Source: an uncultured Bacteroidales bacterium (GTDB lineage Bacteria > Bacteroidota > Bacteroidia > Bacteroidales > GWA2-32-17). Taken from it: a stretch of 39,060 bases of DNA. The stretch covers positions 1 to 39,060 of the forward strand of contig CALGPK010000016.1 of NCBI GenBank assembly GCA_937960415.1, written 5' to 3'. Positions 17,080 to 24,562 of this stretch are shown here, piece by piece; the stretch's first letter is position 1, and every line of letters begins with the position of its first letter. The position numbers were made by a program, and so were the translations under genes. The notes under the pieces were generated by a model, which saw only the letters and a program-made list of their open reading frames with translations, was not told where the DNA came from and did not search any database.

Positions 17080-18852
17080 TTAACATTTATATATTTCGCA
17101 CAACAACGATTTATATTTTTCTAGTATTACTTTCCGTTTAAGTTTAAGTGTAGGGCTTAGTTCGCCTGTTTGTATTGACCAGGTATCGGCTACAAGCTTA
17201 AACTTCTTTATTTGTTCGTGCGGACTTAATGTCTGATTAATTTTATCAATTTCCTTACCAATTCGGTCAACAACCATCATGTTTTGAATCAAGTCGATGT
17301 TATCTCTATAATGTATTTTGTGCTTTACCGACCAAAAATGCAAATGATTGAAATTAGGTGAAATAATAGCAGATACAAATTTTTCATTCTCGCCTACCAC
17401 CATTGCTTGTTCTATAAATATAGACTCTTTTAGTTTGTTTTCGATAACTTGAGGTGCTACATATTTGCCTCCTGCATTTTTGAAAATTTCTTTTTTACGA
17501 TCGGTTATTTTTAAAAATTTTCCATCCACCAATTCACCTATATCGCCCGTATGAAACCAGCCTTCTTCGTCGATAACCTGTCGAGTAGCTTCGTCGTCTT
17601 TGTAATATCCTTTCATAACATTGGGTCCCTTGCACAGTATTTCTCCGTCTTCTGCAATTTTTACCTGCACCTTTTCGATAACAGGACCAACTGTTCCAAA
17701 ACGCACATTATCGCCTTTTGGGAAATTAACCGCAATTACTGGACTTGTTTCTGTAAGCCCGTAACCTTCAAGCGTTTGAATACCTATAGCCCAGAAAAAG
17801 CGAAGCAATCGAACCTGAATAGCTGCTCCACCCGAAATAATAATCTTTAGCTGTCCACCGAGCGAAGCTTTTATTTTACGAAAAACCAGCAAGTCGGCTA
17901 TTTTGAGCTTTATGCGATACCACAACGATGGATTCATCTCATATTTCAAAGCAAGTTTTACAGCCCAATTAAATATTTTCTTTTTAATACCGCCGGTATC
18001 CTTGCCTTTGGCTTGTATTTTGTCAAAGAGGCTTTCGAGCAAACGTGGAACAACATTCATTCCATGAGCCTTTATCTGGCGCAAATCTTCGGCAATAGTA
18101 GCCAGCGACTCGGCATAATAGATACTTATACCCAAATATTGAAAATGGTAATTCATCATGCGTTCGTAAACATGACAAAGAGGCAAAAAACTCAACACAC
18201 GATGTTTGTTAGTTAAGGGTTGAACATTTACAGTAGCCAGTACATTCGACAGCAAATTGTTGTGTGTTAGCATCACACCTTTTGGAGTACCTGTAGTGCC
18301 CGACGTATATATAATCGTAACAACATCGTCGGGCATAATAGAATTTTTAATTTCTTGAAGTTGTCGGGAGTAATTGTTTTCTTCTTTATTTCCCAAATCT
18401 ATCAAATCGTAGATGCTTAAGCTACTAACACATGCATTTTTCCGCAAACAAAATATTTTTTCAATCGATGGAGTTTGTTCTATTGCCGGTTTTACTCGCT
18501 GAAAAATAACTTCGTCGCCTACAAAAATTGCACAAGCATCGCTATGGTTAAAAATGTAAACATATTCTTCAATATTGATATTAGGATATACCGGAATATG
18601 AACTATGCCCAACTGAGCCAGAGCAAAATCCATAAAATTCCACTCGGGTTTATTCGTCGAAACACTTAAAATTTTGTCGCCTTTCTTAAAACCAAGATGC
18701 AACAAGGCTATGCTAATGTAATTGGTATATTTACGATAATCATCAACAGAAAAAGTGTACCAGATACCATCTTTCTTACCCGCAAAAATGTCATTTTTGA
18801 AAGCATAATTTTTTTGGAGATGGTCTATAATATCAAAAGTACGTTTTACCAT
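17080..18852 (-). CDS. Long-chain fatty acid-CoA ligase (AMP-forming)
   Basis: 590 aa, ANL superfamily. Motifs in order: P-loop-like IIYTSGTTGTPKGVMLTH (180-197), GYGLTETSP (363-371), GWFHTGDIG (431-439), the hinge DRKKEIFKNAGGKYVAP (451-467) and the catalytic-lysine end PTLKLKRKVI (567-576). The protein activates fatty acids to acyl-CoA through an acyl-adenylate and is probably cytoplasmic or membrane-peripheral. Length and domain order match Bacteroidota long-chain acyl-CoA synthetases. It has its own upstream gap of 146 bp shared with the divergent M16 peptidase. A near-match -7 box (TTACTTTG, minus strand, about 18868-18875) precedes the ATG. It does not appear to be part of the dapA transcript, which has its own promoter in the 76-bp gap after it. 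Confidence 0.93.
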   Translation of the reverse strand: MVKRTFDIIDHLQKNYAFKNDIFAGKKDGIWYTFSVDDYRKYTNYISIALLHLGFKKGDKILSVSTNKPEWNFMDFALAQLGIVHIPVYPNINIEEYVYIFNHSDACAIFVGDEVIFQRVKPAIEQTPSIEKIFCLRKNACVSSLSIYDLIDLGNKEENNYSRQLQEIKNSIMPDDVVTIIYTSGTTGTPKGVMLTHNNLLSNVLATVNVQPLTNKHRVLSFLPLCHVYERMMNYHFQYLGISIYYAESLATIAEDLRQIKAHGMNVVPRLLESLFDKIQAKGKDTGGIKKKIFNWAVKLALKYEMNPSLWYRIKLKIADLLVFRKIKASLGGQLKIIISGGAAIQVRLLRFFWAIGIQTLEGYGLTETSPVIAVNFPKGDNVRFGTVGPVIEKVQVKIAEDGEILCKGPNVMKGYYKDDEATRQVIDEEGWFHTGDIGELVDGKFLKITDRKKEIFKNAGGKYVAPQVIENKLKESIFIEQAMVVGENEKFVSAIISPNFNHLHFWSVKHKIHYRDNIDLIQNMMVVDRIGKEIDKINQTLSPHEQIKKFKLVADTWSIQTGELSPTLKLKRKVILEKYKSLLCEIYKC

Positions 18853-18986
18853 GTTTATATTTTTTGCAAAGTAAGACGATTTTTAACTTTAAAAAAAGTG
18901 CTAACATAAGCACATAATTTTATGTATTTTAGAACAAACTAAATGCTATGTAACACCATTGCATATCGCAATAAAAAAACTTACAC

Positions 18987-18994
18987 TACTTTTG
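18987..18994 (+). promoter_or_regulatory. -7 box of the M16 peptidase gene
   Basis: TACTTTTG matches TAnnTTTG exactly and ends four bases before the ATG at 18999. A -33 element is weak: ATTG ends 25 bases upstream, longer than usual. If used, the transcript would be leaderless or nearly so. Confidence 0.5.
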
Positions 18995-18998
18995 CAGT

Positions 18999-20222
18999 AT
19001 GACACATATTTATTCTTCTTATACAGCTCCCAATGGCATACGGTATATTCATTTGCCGTCGAACAGATTTATTGCTCATGCATTGGTATTGATTAATACC
19101 GGCAGTCGCGACGAAAAAAACAACGAACATGGACTGGCACATTTCATCGAGCACCTAATGTTTAAAGGGACCAAAAAACGCAATTCGTTTCAAATACTCA
19201 ATCGCATAGAGAGCGTTGGGGGCGACCTTGATGCTTTTACTTCAAAAGAAGACACCTGCATTATTGCCTCATTTTTGCCCAATTATTTCGAGCGTGCACT
19301 GGAACTTATTAGTGACATTCTTTTTCATTCTACTTTCCCGCAACATCATATAGAACTAGAAAAAAATGTTGTCCTCGATGAGATCAATTCATATAACGAT
19401 AACCCTTTTGAACTTATATACGACGACTTTGAAGAGCTGATTTTCAACCAACATCCATTAGGCAGAAATATTTTGGGGACACCCCATAGCATACAAACTT
19501 TCAACAGTAGCATGATGACCAGCTTTTGTCTGCGAACATATAATACCAATCACATAGTAGTATGCACTGCTGGTAATCTTGAATGGGAAAAAGGACTGCG
19601 ATTTTTCGAAAAATATTTTTACTCACAACCAGCTAATATCAGAACATGGAAGCGAAAAAAATTTAAAAATTACTCTCCCGTTGAAAAAGTTGTTCGCAAA
19701 AACACTCATCAATCACATTGTATGATTGGCAACGTTGCCTACTCGTTCAATCATCAAGATCGCATGGGGCTGCACTTGCTTAACAATATTTTGGGAATGG
19801 GTTCAACCAGCAGACTCAACCTCACGCTGCGTGAGCGTAACGGACTGGTTTACTTCATCGAATCGGCTTATACTACTTATTCCGACTCAGGAATTTTGTA
19901 CATCTATTTCAGTACCGACAAAAATAAAATAGGCAAAACCATTCAACTTATTAAATCTGAACTTAAAAAATTATGCGAGGTGCCTTTAAGCAAAATGCAA
20001 CTCAACAAAGTCAAACAACAGTTTTACGGTCAGCTTGCCCAATCGTTCGATAATCAAGAAAACTATGCCATTAATATGGCAAAAAGTTTTATGGTGTACC
20101 AAAAAATTGACGATATGAAAACCATACTCGAGGAACTAAAACGTATAACAGCTCAGGATATTCAACGCATAGCAAACGAATTACTGGATGAAAACAAATT
20201 GTCGATATTGATTTATGAATGA
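18999..20222 (+). CDS. M16 family zinc metallopeptidase
   Basis: 407 aa. The inverted zinc motif HFIEH is at 48-52 and the third ligand Glu128 lies 76 residues later in LDEINSYNDNPFE, exactly as in active M16 enzymes. The second half carries the usual inactive-like M16 domain with LREKNGL-type sequence (LRERNGLVYFIESAY). There is no signal peptide, so it is predicted cytoplasmic. The start at MTHIYSSYTAPNGIRYI fits the family's N-terminus. Its stop overlaps the methyltransferase start by eight bases, so the two are probably co-transcribed. Substrate unknown; peptide degradation or processing is the usual role. Confidence 0.93.
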   Translation: MTHIYSSYTAPNGIRYIHLPSNRFIAHALVLINTGSRDEKNNEHGLAHFIEHLMFKGTKKRNSFQILNRIESVGGDLDAFTSKEDTCIIASFLPNYFERALELISDILFHSTFPQHHIELEKNVVLDEINSYNDNPFELIYDDFEELIFNQHPLGRNILGTPHSIQTFNSSMMTSFCLRTYNTNHIVVCTAGNLEWEKGLRFFEKYFYSQPANIRTWKRKKFKNYSPVEKVVRKNTHQSHCMIGNVAYSFNHQDRMGLHLLNNILGMGSTSRLNLTLRERNGLVYFIESAYTTYSDSGILYIYFSTDKNKIGKTIQLIKSELKKLCEVPLSKMQLNKVKQQFYGQLAQSFDNQENYAINMAKSFMVYQKIDDMKTILEELKRITAQDIQRIANELLDENKLSILIYE

Positions 20223-20853
20223 AATATACCAGCGTTTGATAACTTACGCCGAGCAATTTAGTGAACCCGAAAACGACCTGCTTCAAGAACTTTATAGACA
20301 AACTTATGTAAAAATTTACAACCCTCGCATGATATCGGGACATTTACAAGGAAGAATTCTAGCACTATTCAGTAGGATATTACAACCTCGCTACATTTTA
20401 GAAATAGGCACCTATACCGGTTATTCTGCTTTATGTCTGGCAGAAGGACTTGCTATCGACGGTCAGCTCCATACTATTGAAATAGACGATGAACTCGAAG
20501 ATTTTATACGTTATTATTTCAACCGTTCGCCATATAAAGATAACATTTTTTTACACATAGGAAATGCTATTGATGTTGTTCCCACACTTAACATTACATT
20601 CGATATGGTATACATCGATGGTGATAAGCGAGAATATCCACAATATCTTGAAATTATTATGAATAAAATTCGAACTGGTGGAATTATTATAGCCGATAAT
20701 GTTTTCTGGAATGGAAAAGTAATTGACCAAAACCAGCAAGATTTATTTACTACTGCAATACGAACATTTAACGAAATCGTACGAAATCATCCACAGCTAA
20801 AACCCGTTGTATTACCCGTAAGAGATGGTATTTCTGTTATTCAAAAAATTTGA
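20215..20853 (+). CDS. SAM-dependent O-methyltransferase (class I, COMT-like)
   Basis: 212 aa. SAM-binding motif I is ILEIGTYTGYSALCLA (61-76), the acidic end of strand 2 is TIEIDDE (87-93), and the metal-binding aspartates of the caffeoyl-CoA OMT/YrrM group are at VYIDGDK (132-138) and IADNVFWNGK (159-168). The family includes small-molecule catechol-type enzymes and the tRNA uridine-modifying TrmR. The sequence alone does not choose between them. The gene overlaps the M16 peptidase by eight bases and is followed by the hairpin at 20920-20951. Confidence 0.9.
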   Translation: MNEIYQRLITYAEQFSEPENDLLQELYRQTYVKIYNPRMISGHLQGRILALFSRILQPRYILEIGTYTGYSALCLAEGLAIDGQLHTIEIDDELEDFIRYYFNRSPYKDNIFLHIGNAIDVVPTLNITFDMVYIDGDKREYPQYLEIIMNKIRTGGIIIADNVFWNGKVIDQNQQDLFTTAIRTFNEIVRNHPQLKPVVLPVRDGISVIQKI

Positions 20854-20919
20854 ACAACATACGTCACTTCACGTCCGCAAGCAAAAAATAAAAGTAGTAA
20901 TGATGCTACATCTTAACAA

Positions 20920-20951
20920 GAAGAAAGCACTTCGTTAAAAGTGCCTTCTTC
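20920..20951. terminator. Bidirectional hairpin terminator between convergent transcripts
   Basis: GAAGAA-A-GCACTT (20920-20932), loop CGTTAA (20933-20938), AAGTGC-C-TTCTTC (20939-20951): 12 pairs with one A/C mismatch. It is followed by an A/T-rich tail (to about 20970) that gives a T run on the plus strand (20965-20970) and, read from the other strand, a run of T from 20958-20964. It lies between the methyltransferase (plus) and the DsrE-like gene (minus), so it could end both. Confidence 0.8.
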
Positions 20952-20968
20952 ATTCAGAAAAAAATTTT

Positions 20969-21469
20969 TTAGGTAAAAATTATTTGCGTTCCGTTTCCGC
21001 CACACATAGCATAAAAGTCGCCAACCGTGAGTACATCTTTAACTTCGTCGGCCAGATCTTCTTTTTTTAGTTTAAACATTTCCATAGCTAACTTGCAAGC
21101 ATAAATTTCGCCACCACCTGCTGTAATCATTTCTAAAAATTCGGGAACAGTAGGAATATCAAGCTTTTCCATTTCCTTTTTCATCATTGACGATGCCAGT
21201 GCTTCCATCCCCGGTAAAATTCCCAAAAGCGTAGGAAATGGCAAATTCCCCGGCAAACGCATGGACGGATTACCCACCACAGCAGTGTGAAGCGAGTTCA
21301 TACGCTTTTTGGTTATAGCATCTAAGCCAAAAAAGGTAAAAAACACTTTGGTTTCGATGCCTTCCATAACAGCGCCATTTGCCAATACGAGAGTAGCGTA
21401 CACATCTTCGAGTGTACCTTTGGCACAAATAATGCAAACCTTTTTCAGAGGAGCTTCTTCTTTTTGCAT
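20969..21469 (-). CDS. DsrE/DsrF/DrsH-like sulfur-carrier family protein
   Basis: 166 aa. DsrE-fold proteins accept and pass sulfane sulfur on a cysteine. Cysteines are at 12, 15, 125 and 156. Cys125 in EIYACKLAMEMF is the conserved family position and Cys12/Cys15 form VCIICAKG. A hydrophobic segment around 78-98 (FPTLLGILPGMEALASS) may be a helix packed in the DsrE_2-type subfamily rather than a membrane span. It is the last gene of the SQR/DUF1641/TusE-like/DsrE-like run, with a 19-base gap to the TusE-like gene. Within that run it is the likely downstream sulfur acceptor; direction of transfer is inference. Confidence 0.88.
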   Translation of the reverse strand: MQKEEAPLKKVCIICAKGTLEDVYATLVLANGAVMEGIETKVFFTFFGLDAITKKRMNSLHTAVVGNPSMRLPGNLPFPTLLGILPGMEALASSMMKKEMEKLDIPTVPEFLEMITAGGGEIYACKLAMEMFKLKKEDLADEVKDVLTVGDFYAMCGGNGTQIIFT

Positions 21470-21488
21470 ATGTTTAAGTTTTTATTTG

Positions 21489-21800
21489 TTATACACACGA
21501 CGATGGTTTTGGGATACCTGCTATTTTGGAAGCCAGTTTTAACGGAGATCCGGGAAACAATTCATAAAACCCTTTAATATCGACTATTCCCGATTTCCCA
21601 ATGGCTCTAATGGTAAGAACTTCTCCTTTTGCATGCTTGTCGCGAATAAAATTTAACACAGCTACATGCTTATCGGTTAAAGAAAGTCCTTCTTCCTTAG
21701 CTATTTCGTGAGCCATTTCTACTGTCCAATCGCTGGAATTAACGAAATAGCCTTCGTCTGTTACTTCAACGGTTTTGCCTGCATACGTTTTTGATGCCAT
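21489..21800 (-). CDS. TusE/DsrC-like sulfur relay protein with a single C-terminal cysteine
   Basis: 103 aa, matching the DsrC/TusE family in length and in its C-terminal arm (KIAGIPKPSSCV). The penultimate Cys102 is the universal sulfur-carrying residue. In true DsrC a second cysteine sits 11 residues earlier; here that position is Ser91, so the protein belongs functionally with TusE-type or related single-cysteine carriers and cannot form the DsrC intramolecular trisulfide. No dsrAB genes are in the window. Nineteen-base gaps separate it from the genes on both sides. With SQR upstream it probably carries sulfane sulfur from sulfide oxidation. Confidence 0.93.
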   Translation of the reverse strand: MASKTYAGKTVEVTDEGYFVNSSDWTVEMAHEIAKEEGLSLTDKHVAVLNFIRDKHAKGEVLTIRAIGKSGIVDIKGFYELFPGSPLKLASKIAGIPKPSSCV

Positions 21801-21819
21801 AACATTTTAATTTTATTGG

Positions 21820-22407
21820 TTATACTTCATTAGATTTCGATAACTCTTTCATTATTCGGATCCCATAAGATAAGCTTCGACGAACCTCTTTACTATTCAA
21901 CTCCCGCATAATTTTAAAAATTGACTTGTTGTCGAGCTCTTTATTAGGCTTGGTATTGGCTATTACAGTTGTTATATAAGCCAATGTTTTCAAAAAGTCC
22001 GGATTAGATAAGTTCGATAATATTGTTTTTAACGAAACAAAAACTTCAGCTTTTTCTAGTCTATCAAGCTCGTATGTAAGGTCGATAATAATTTCCTTAA
22101 CTATGGGCGATACGTCTTTAATAAAATCGGTTGTACTTTGCAGCATGTTTAACAAAGTATTGAATGTTTCAACGTTTTGCAAAAACCGATAAATCATCAT
22201 TTTAGCTTGTTCTACATCGAGTTCGATTCCTCTCTCGTCTAAATCTTTGGTTAGAGTTTGAAAGGCATCTTTACCTACTTTGTAAAGGTCGTTGCTCAGG
22301 TCGTCCCAAACCTGTTGCTTTTGGCGTTGCTCTTTTACATATTCGAGCAACAGATCGACCTTTTGGTTCAATTCTTGAATCTGTTGTTGTAAATATTCGT
22401 TGTTCAT
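21820..22407 (-). CDS. DUF1641 family protein
   Basis: 195 aa, acidic-helical, no signal peptide. A coiled-coil-like N-terminus (residues 5-35, QIQELNQKVDLLLEYVKEQ) is followed by the DUF1641 core around DFIKDVSPIVKEIIIDLTYE and DFLKTLAYITTVIANTKP. DUF1641 proteins often lie next to formate dehydrogenase or sulfide:quinone oxidoreductase-like flavoproteins and are suspected partners, but no activity is established. It starts three bases after the SQR stop, so the two are translated together and may form a complex. Confidence 0.87.
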   Translation of the reverse strand: MNNEYLQQQIQELNQKVDLLLEYVKEQRQKQQVWDDLSNDLYKVGKDAFQTLTKDLDERGIELDVEQAKMMIYRFLQNVETFNTLLNMLQSTTDFIKDVSPIVKEIIIDLTYELDRLEKAEVFVSLKTILSNLSNPDFLKTLAYITTVIANTKPNKELDNKSIFKIMRELNSKEVRRSLSYGIRIMKELSKSNEV

Positions 22408-22410
22408 AAT

Positions 22411-23646
22411 TTAGCATTTTTTACATTTTCCGGCCATAGTCATCAATGGTTCAATAGGCATTTCTTTGCCTTTAAGCAATATATGCCAGTAAATCCATCG
22501 AAACATAATTTTACCGTAATGATTGGTTTTTGTGTTTTTCAGTAAGCCAAAAGGTCCAATACCAGGCAATGGGAATGTACCGGGAAGTGGCTCAGTATCG
22601 TAATTGAAGTCGATCAACGAACCTTTTCCAAAGCCTGTTTCGATGTAGCAGTTGGCATGCCCATCAAATTTGGCAAGCATAGGTCTTCCTTCGATATAGC
22701 TCATAAGATTTTCGAACAATATTTCTGCCGAGAAATGTGCTACCGAACCTGCTTTAGAAGTAGGAATATCCGAAGCATCGCCAATAACAAAAACATTTTC
22801 AAAGTTTTTGCTTTGCAATGTATGTTTATCGGTAGGCACATAATTTAAGTCGTCGCCCATTCCGCTTCGAGCAATTACTTCATCGCCCATATTTACAGGA
22901 ACAATTGTCAACAAATCGAAAGGTATTTCGCGTCCGTCGTACGAAACAATAGTTTGCTTATCGTTATCTACTCGTTCGAGATAGAAATCCGGTATTATTT
23001 CGATGTTTTTCTCAACCAATAAATCACTCAGCATTCGTGTTGCACGAGGCTTGGTAAATGCTCCCGATAATGGGGTTACATACTTAATATTAACTTTTTT
23101 GCGAATACCAATTTTAGTAAAGTATTCATCCGCTAAAAAAGCAAATTCGAGCGGTGCTACCGGGCATTTGTAAGGCATATCGGCAATGTTGATTATTAAA
23201 TTGCCTCCTTCCCATTTTTTTAAAAACTCTCGTAATGCTAATGCTCCTTCGATTGTGTAAAAATCGTAAATTTTCTTATACCAAAGCTTTTCGGTCAAAC
23301 CTGGGATTTGATCGGGGCGTGTTTGGGCTCCTGTAGCAATAATAAGAATATCGTACTTCATAATAGTACCATCGGTAAGAACTAATTCGCTATTATCAGC
23401 ATGAATACAATCTACATCAGTAAATAAAACTTCAACGCCGGCGGGGATAAAATCCATTTTAGGTTTAACAACATCCTGGCGATTGTAAATACCAAAAGGA
23501 ATAAATAAAAACCCCGGTTGATAGTAATGTGTTCTATGCTTATCGATAACGGTAATTTTCCACTCATTTCGCTCAAGTGCTTTACGGAGCTTATTTGCCA
23601 TGATGGTTCCGGCAGTGCCACCACCAAGAATAATAATTTTTTTCAT
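22411..23646 (-). CDS. Sulfide:quinone oxidoreductase-like FAD flavoprotein
   Basis: 411 aa from the ATG at 23646 (residue 18 of the longest frame). This start places the dinucleotide fold at the N-terminus (KKIIILGGGTAGTIMA) and has GAGG a few bases upstream. SQR oxidises sulfide at the membrane and passes electrons to quinone. The two redox cysteines of SQR are present: Cys161 in YKCPVAPLE and Cys333 in HANCYIETGFG, followed by DFNYD. A second FAD motif is NVFVIGDASDIP (284-295). The third cysteine of some SQR types is absent. The C-terminus ends in CKKC (408-411), an additional CxxC. A two-helix-like aromatic tail (FRWIYWHILL) probably anchors it to the membrane. First gene of the sulfur run, divergent from the Crp/Fnr gene. 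Confidence 0.9.
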   Translation of the reverse strand: MKKIIILGGGTAGTIMANKLRKALERNEWKITVIDKHRTHYYQPGFLFIPFGIYNRQDVVKPKMDFIPAGVEVLFTDVDCIHADNSELVLTDGTIMKYDILIIATGAQTRPDQIPGLTEKLWYKKIYDFYTIEGALALREFLKKWEGGNLIINIADMPYKCPVAPLEFAFLADEYFTKIGIRKKVNIKYVTPLSGAFTKPRATRMLSDLLVEKNIEIIPDFYLERVDNDKQTIVSYDGREIPFDLLTIVPVNMGDEVIARSGMGDDLNYVPTDKHTLQSKNFENVFVIGDASDIPTSKAGSVAHFSAEILFENLMSYIEGRPMLAKFDGHANCYIETGFGKGSLIDFNYDTEPLPGTFPLPGIGPFGLLKNTKTNHYGKIMFRWIYWHILLKGKEMPIEPLMTMAGKCKKC

Positions 23647-23658
23647 ATACCTCGCTTG

Positions 23659-23694
23659 TTTTGTTATTTTAAGCAAAATTACTTTATATATTTG
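23659..23694 (+). promoter_or_regulatory. Promoter of the Crp/Fnr gene
   Basis: TTTTG (23659-23663), a 23-base spacer and TATATTTG (23687-23694) fit the Bacteroidota promoter with an exact -7 box. Transcription would start near 23700, leaving a leader of about 49 bases that contains the palindrome at 23733-23744. Confidence 0.5.
23674..23681 (-). promoter_or_regulatory. -7 box of the sulfide-oxidation operon
   Basis: Minus-strand TAATTTTG is an exact TAnnTTTG match 27 bases before the SQR start codon. The only upstream TTTTG is at 23695-23699, 13 bases away and too close for the usual spacing. This may indicate a promoter that needs an activator. It overlaps the opposing Crp/Fnr promoter. 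Confidence 0.45.
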
Positions 23695-23732
23695 CAAAAT
23701 AGTCGAAAAAGGCTATGACAATAAACAGGTTG

Positions 23733-23744
23733 TGATATTTATCA
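23733..23744. promoter_or_regulatory. TGAT-N4-ATCA palindrome, candidate Crp/Fnr operator
   Basis: TGTGATATTTATCATA at 23731-23746 contains TGAT (23733-23736) and ATCA (23741-23744) with a four-base spacer, the geometry of FNR/CRP-family sites (compare TTGAT-N4-ATCAA). It ends four bases before the regulator's ATG, and its centre lies about 70 bases upstream of the predicted start of the SQR transcript. It could give auto-repression on one side and activation on the other; both roles are inference. Confidence 0.5.
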
Positions 23745-23748
23745 TATT

Positions 23749-24447
23749 ATGAGTGAAACTAAACAACAGTGCAATTGTAAAGAGTGTATTATCCGAAATT
23801 TGATTTTTGCACATCTAAAAACCACAGAATTTGAAAATATTTGCCAACAAAAAGCTGAAAAATATTATAAAAAAGGGCAAATTGTTTTTGAAAAAGGTCA
23901 GCCACTAGACCATTTAATTTATTTAAAATCGGGATTGGTAAAATATTATCATCAAAACCATGATGGCAAAAATAGTATCATCACTATATCGGTTCCATAC
24001 GATGCATTTCCATTATTAACCATTTTTCATAACAATCAAGTTGCCACTTACAACATGAGTGTTCTCGAAGATTCTACGCTTTGTTTTATTCCCATTGAAT
24101 TGATACGCAAACTGATTTTTAATAACGGAGAGTTTGCCTTTGATTTTATCATCAAATTGATAGAAACCTCGAATAAAACTATTGAACACTTTGTTACACT
24201 AAATAATAAAAATTTACGAGGTAGAGTTGCCTATTTCCTTTTAAAACTTTCGGACTACGTTTATTTCAGAGATGTTTTTGAACTTCCGGTATCCAGAAAA
24301 GAAATTGCCGAACATATCGGAATGACTACCGAAAACGTGATTCGCACACTTTCTGAGTTTAGAAAAGAAAAAATTATTAAAATTAATGGCAAAGAAATAG
24401 AAATTATCGAAAAAGAAAGACTAATAAAAATTTCACAATACGGATAA
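23749..24447 (+). CDS. Crp/Fnr family transcriptional regulator, FNR-like cysteines
   Basis: 232 aa. N-terminal cysteines Cys8, Cys10 and Cys13 (CNCKEC), then a cyclic-nucleotide-type beta-roll (about 25-130), a dimer helix, and a winged HTH (182-207, VSRKEIAEHIGMTTENVIRTLSEFRK). Cys112 in LEDSTLCFIP aligns with FNR Cys122 (LETSMVCEIP), and the C10-x2-C13 pair aligns with FNR C20-x2-C23, but the FNR Cys29 position is isoleucine. An Fe-S cluster held by Cys8/10/13/112 is therefore possible, not proven. In the recognition helix Glu195 and Arg199 match the base-reading Glu209 and Arg213 of FNR. It is divergent from the sulfide-oxidation genes and is their likely regulator. Confidence 0.9.
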   Translation: MSETKQQCNCKECIIRNLIFAHLKTTEFENICQQKAEKYYKKGQIVFEKGQPLDHLIYLKSGLVKYYHQNHDGKNSIITISVPYDAFPLLTIFHNNQVATYNMSVLEDSTLCFIPIELIRKLIFNNGEFAFDFIIKLIETSNKTIEHFVTLNNKNLRGRVAYFLLKLSDYVYFRDVFELPVSRKEIAEHIGMTTENVIRTLSEFRKEKIIKINGKEIEIIEKERLIKISQYG

Positions 24448-24459
24448 AAGCAACCATAT

Positions 24460-24485
24460 CTATAAAAATCATGTCTTATTTATAG
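24460..24485. repeat. Inverted repeat between the regulator and the giant adhesin gene
   Basis: CTATAAA (24460-24466) and TTTATAG (24479-24485) are separated by 12 bases. The stem is AT-rich and lacks a following T run, so it could be a weak terminator, an operator or chance. It is the only structured element seen in the 115 bases between the two genes. Confidence 0.3.
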
Positions 24486-24562
24486 GCAATGACACGAATA
24501 ATATGAAGGTTGAAACAAAACATATTTTTTTTCGTAAAAGGGAGTACTTAACACTCAAAATC

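Noticed and set aside
20969-23646. Dissimilatory sulfite reductase (Dsr) pathway
   Set aside because: The DsrC-like protein lacks the second cysteine and no dsrAB or dsrMKJOP genes are in the window; SQR-based sulfide oxidation explains the set better.
23647-23697. Upstream extension of the SQR protein by 17 residues
   Set aside because: The extension contains the -7 promoter box (23674-23681), and the shorter start has GAGG upstream and puts the FAD fold at the N-terminus.
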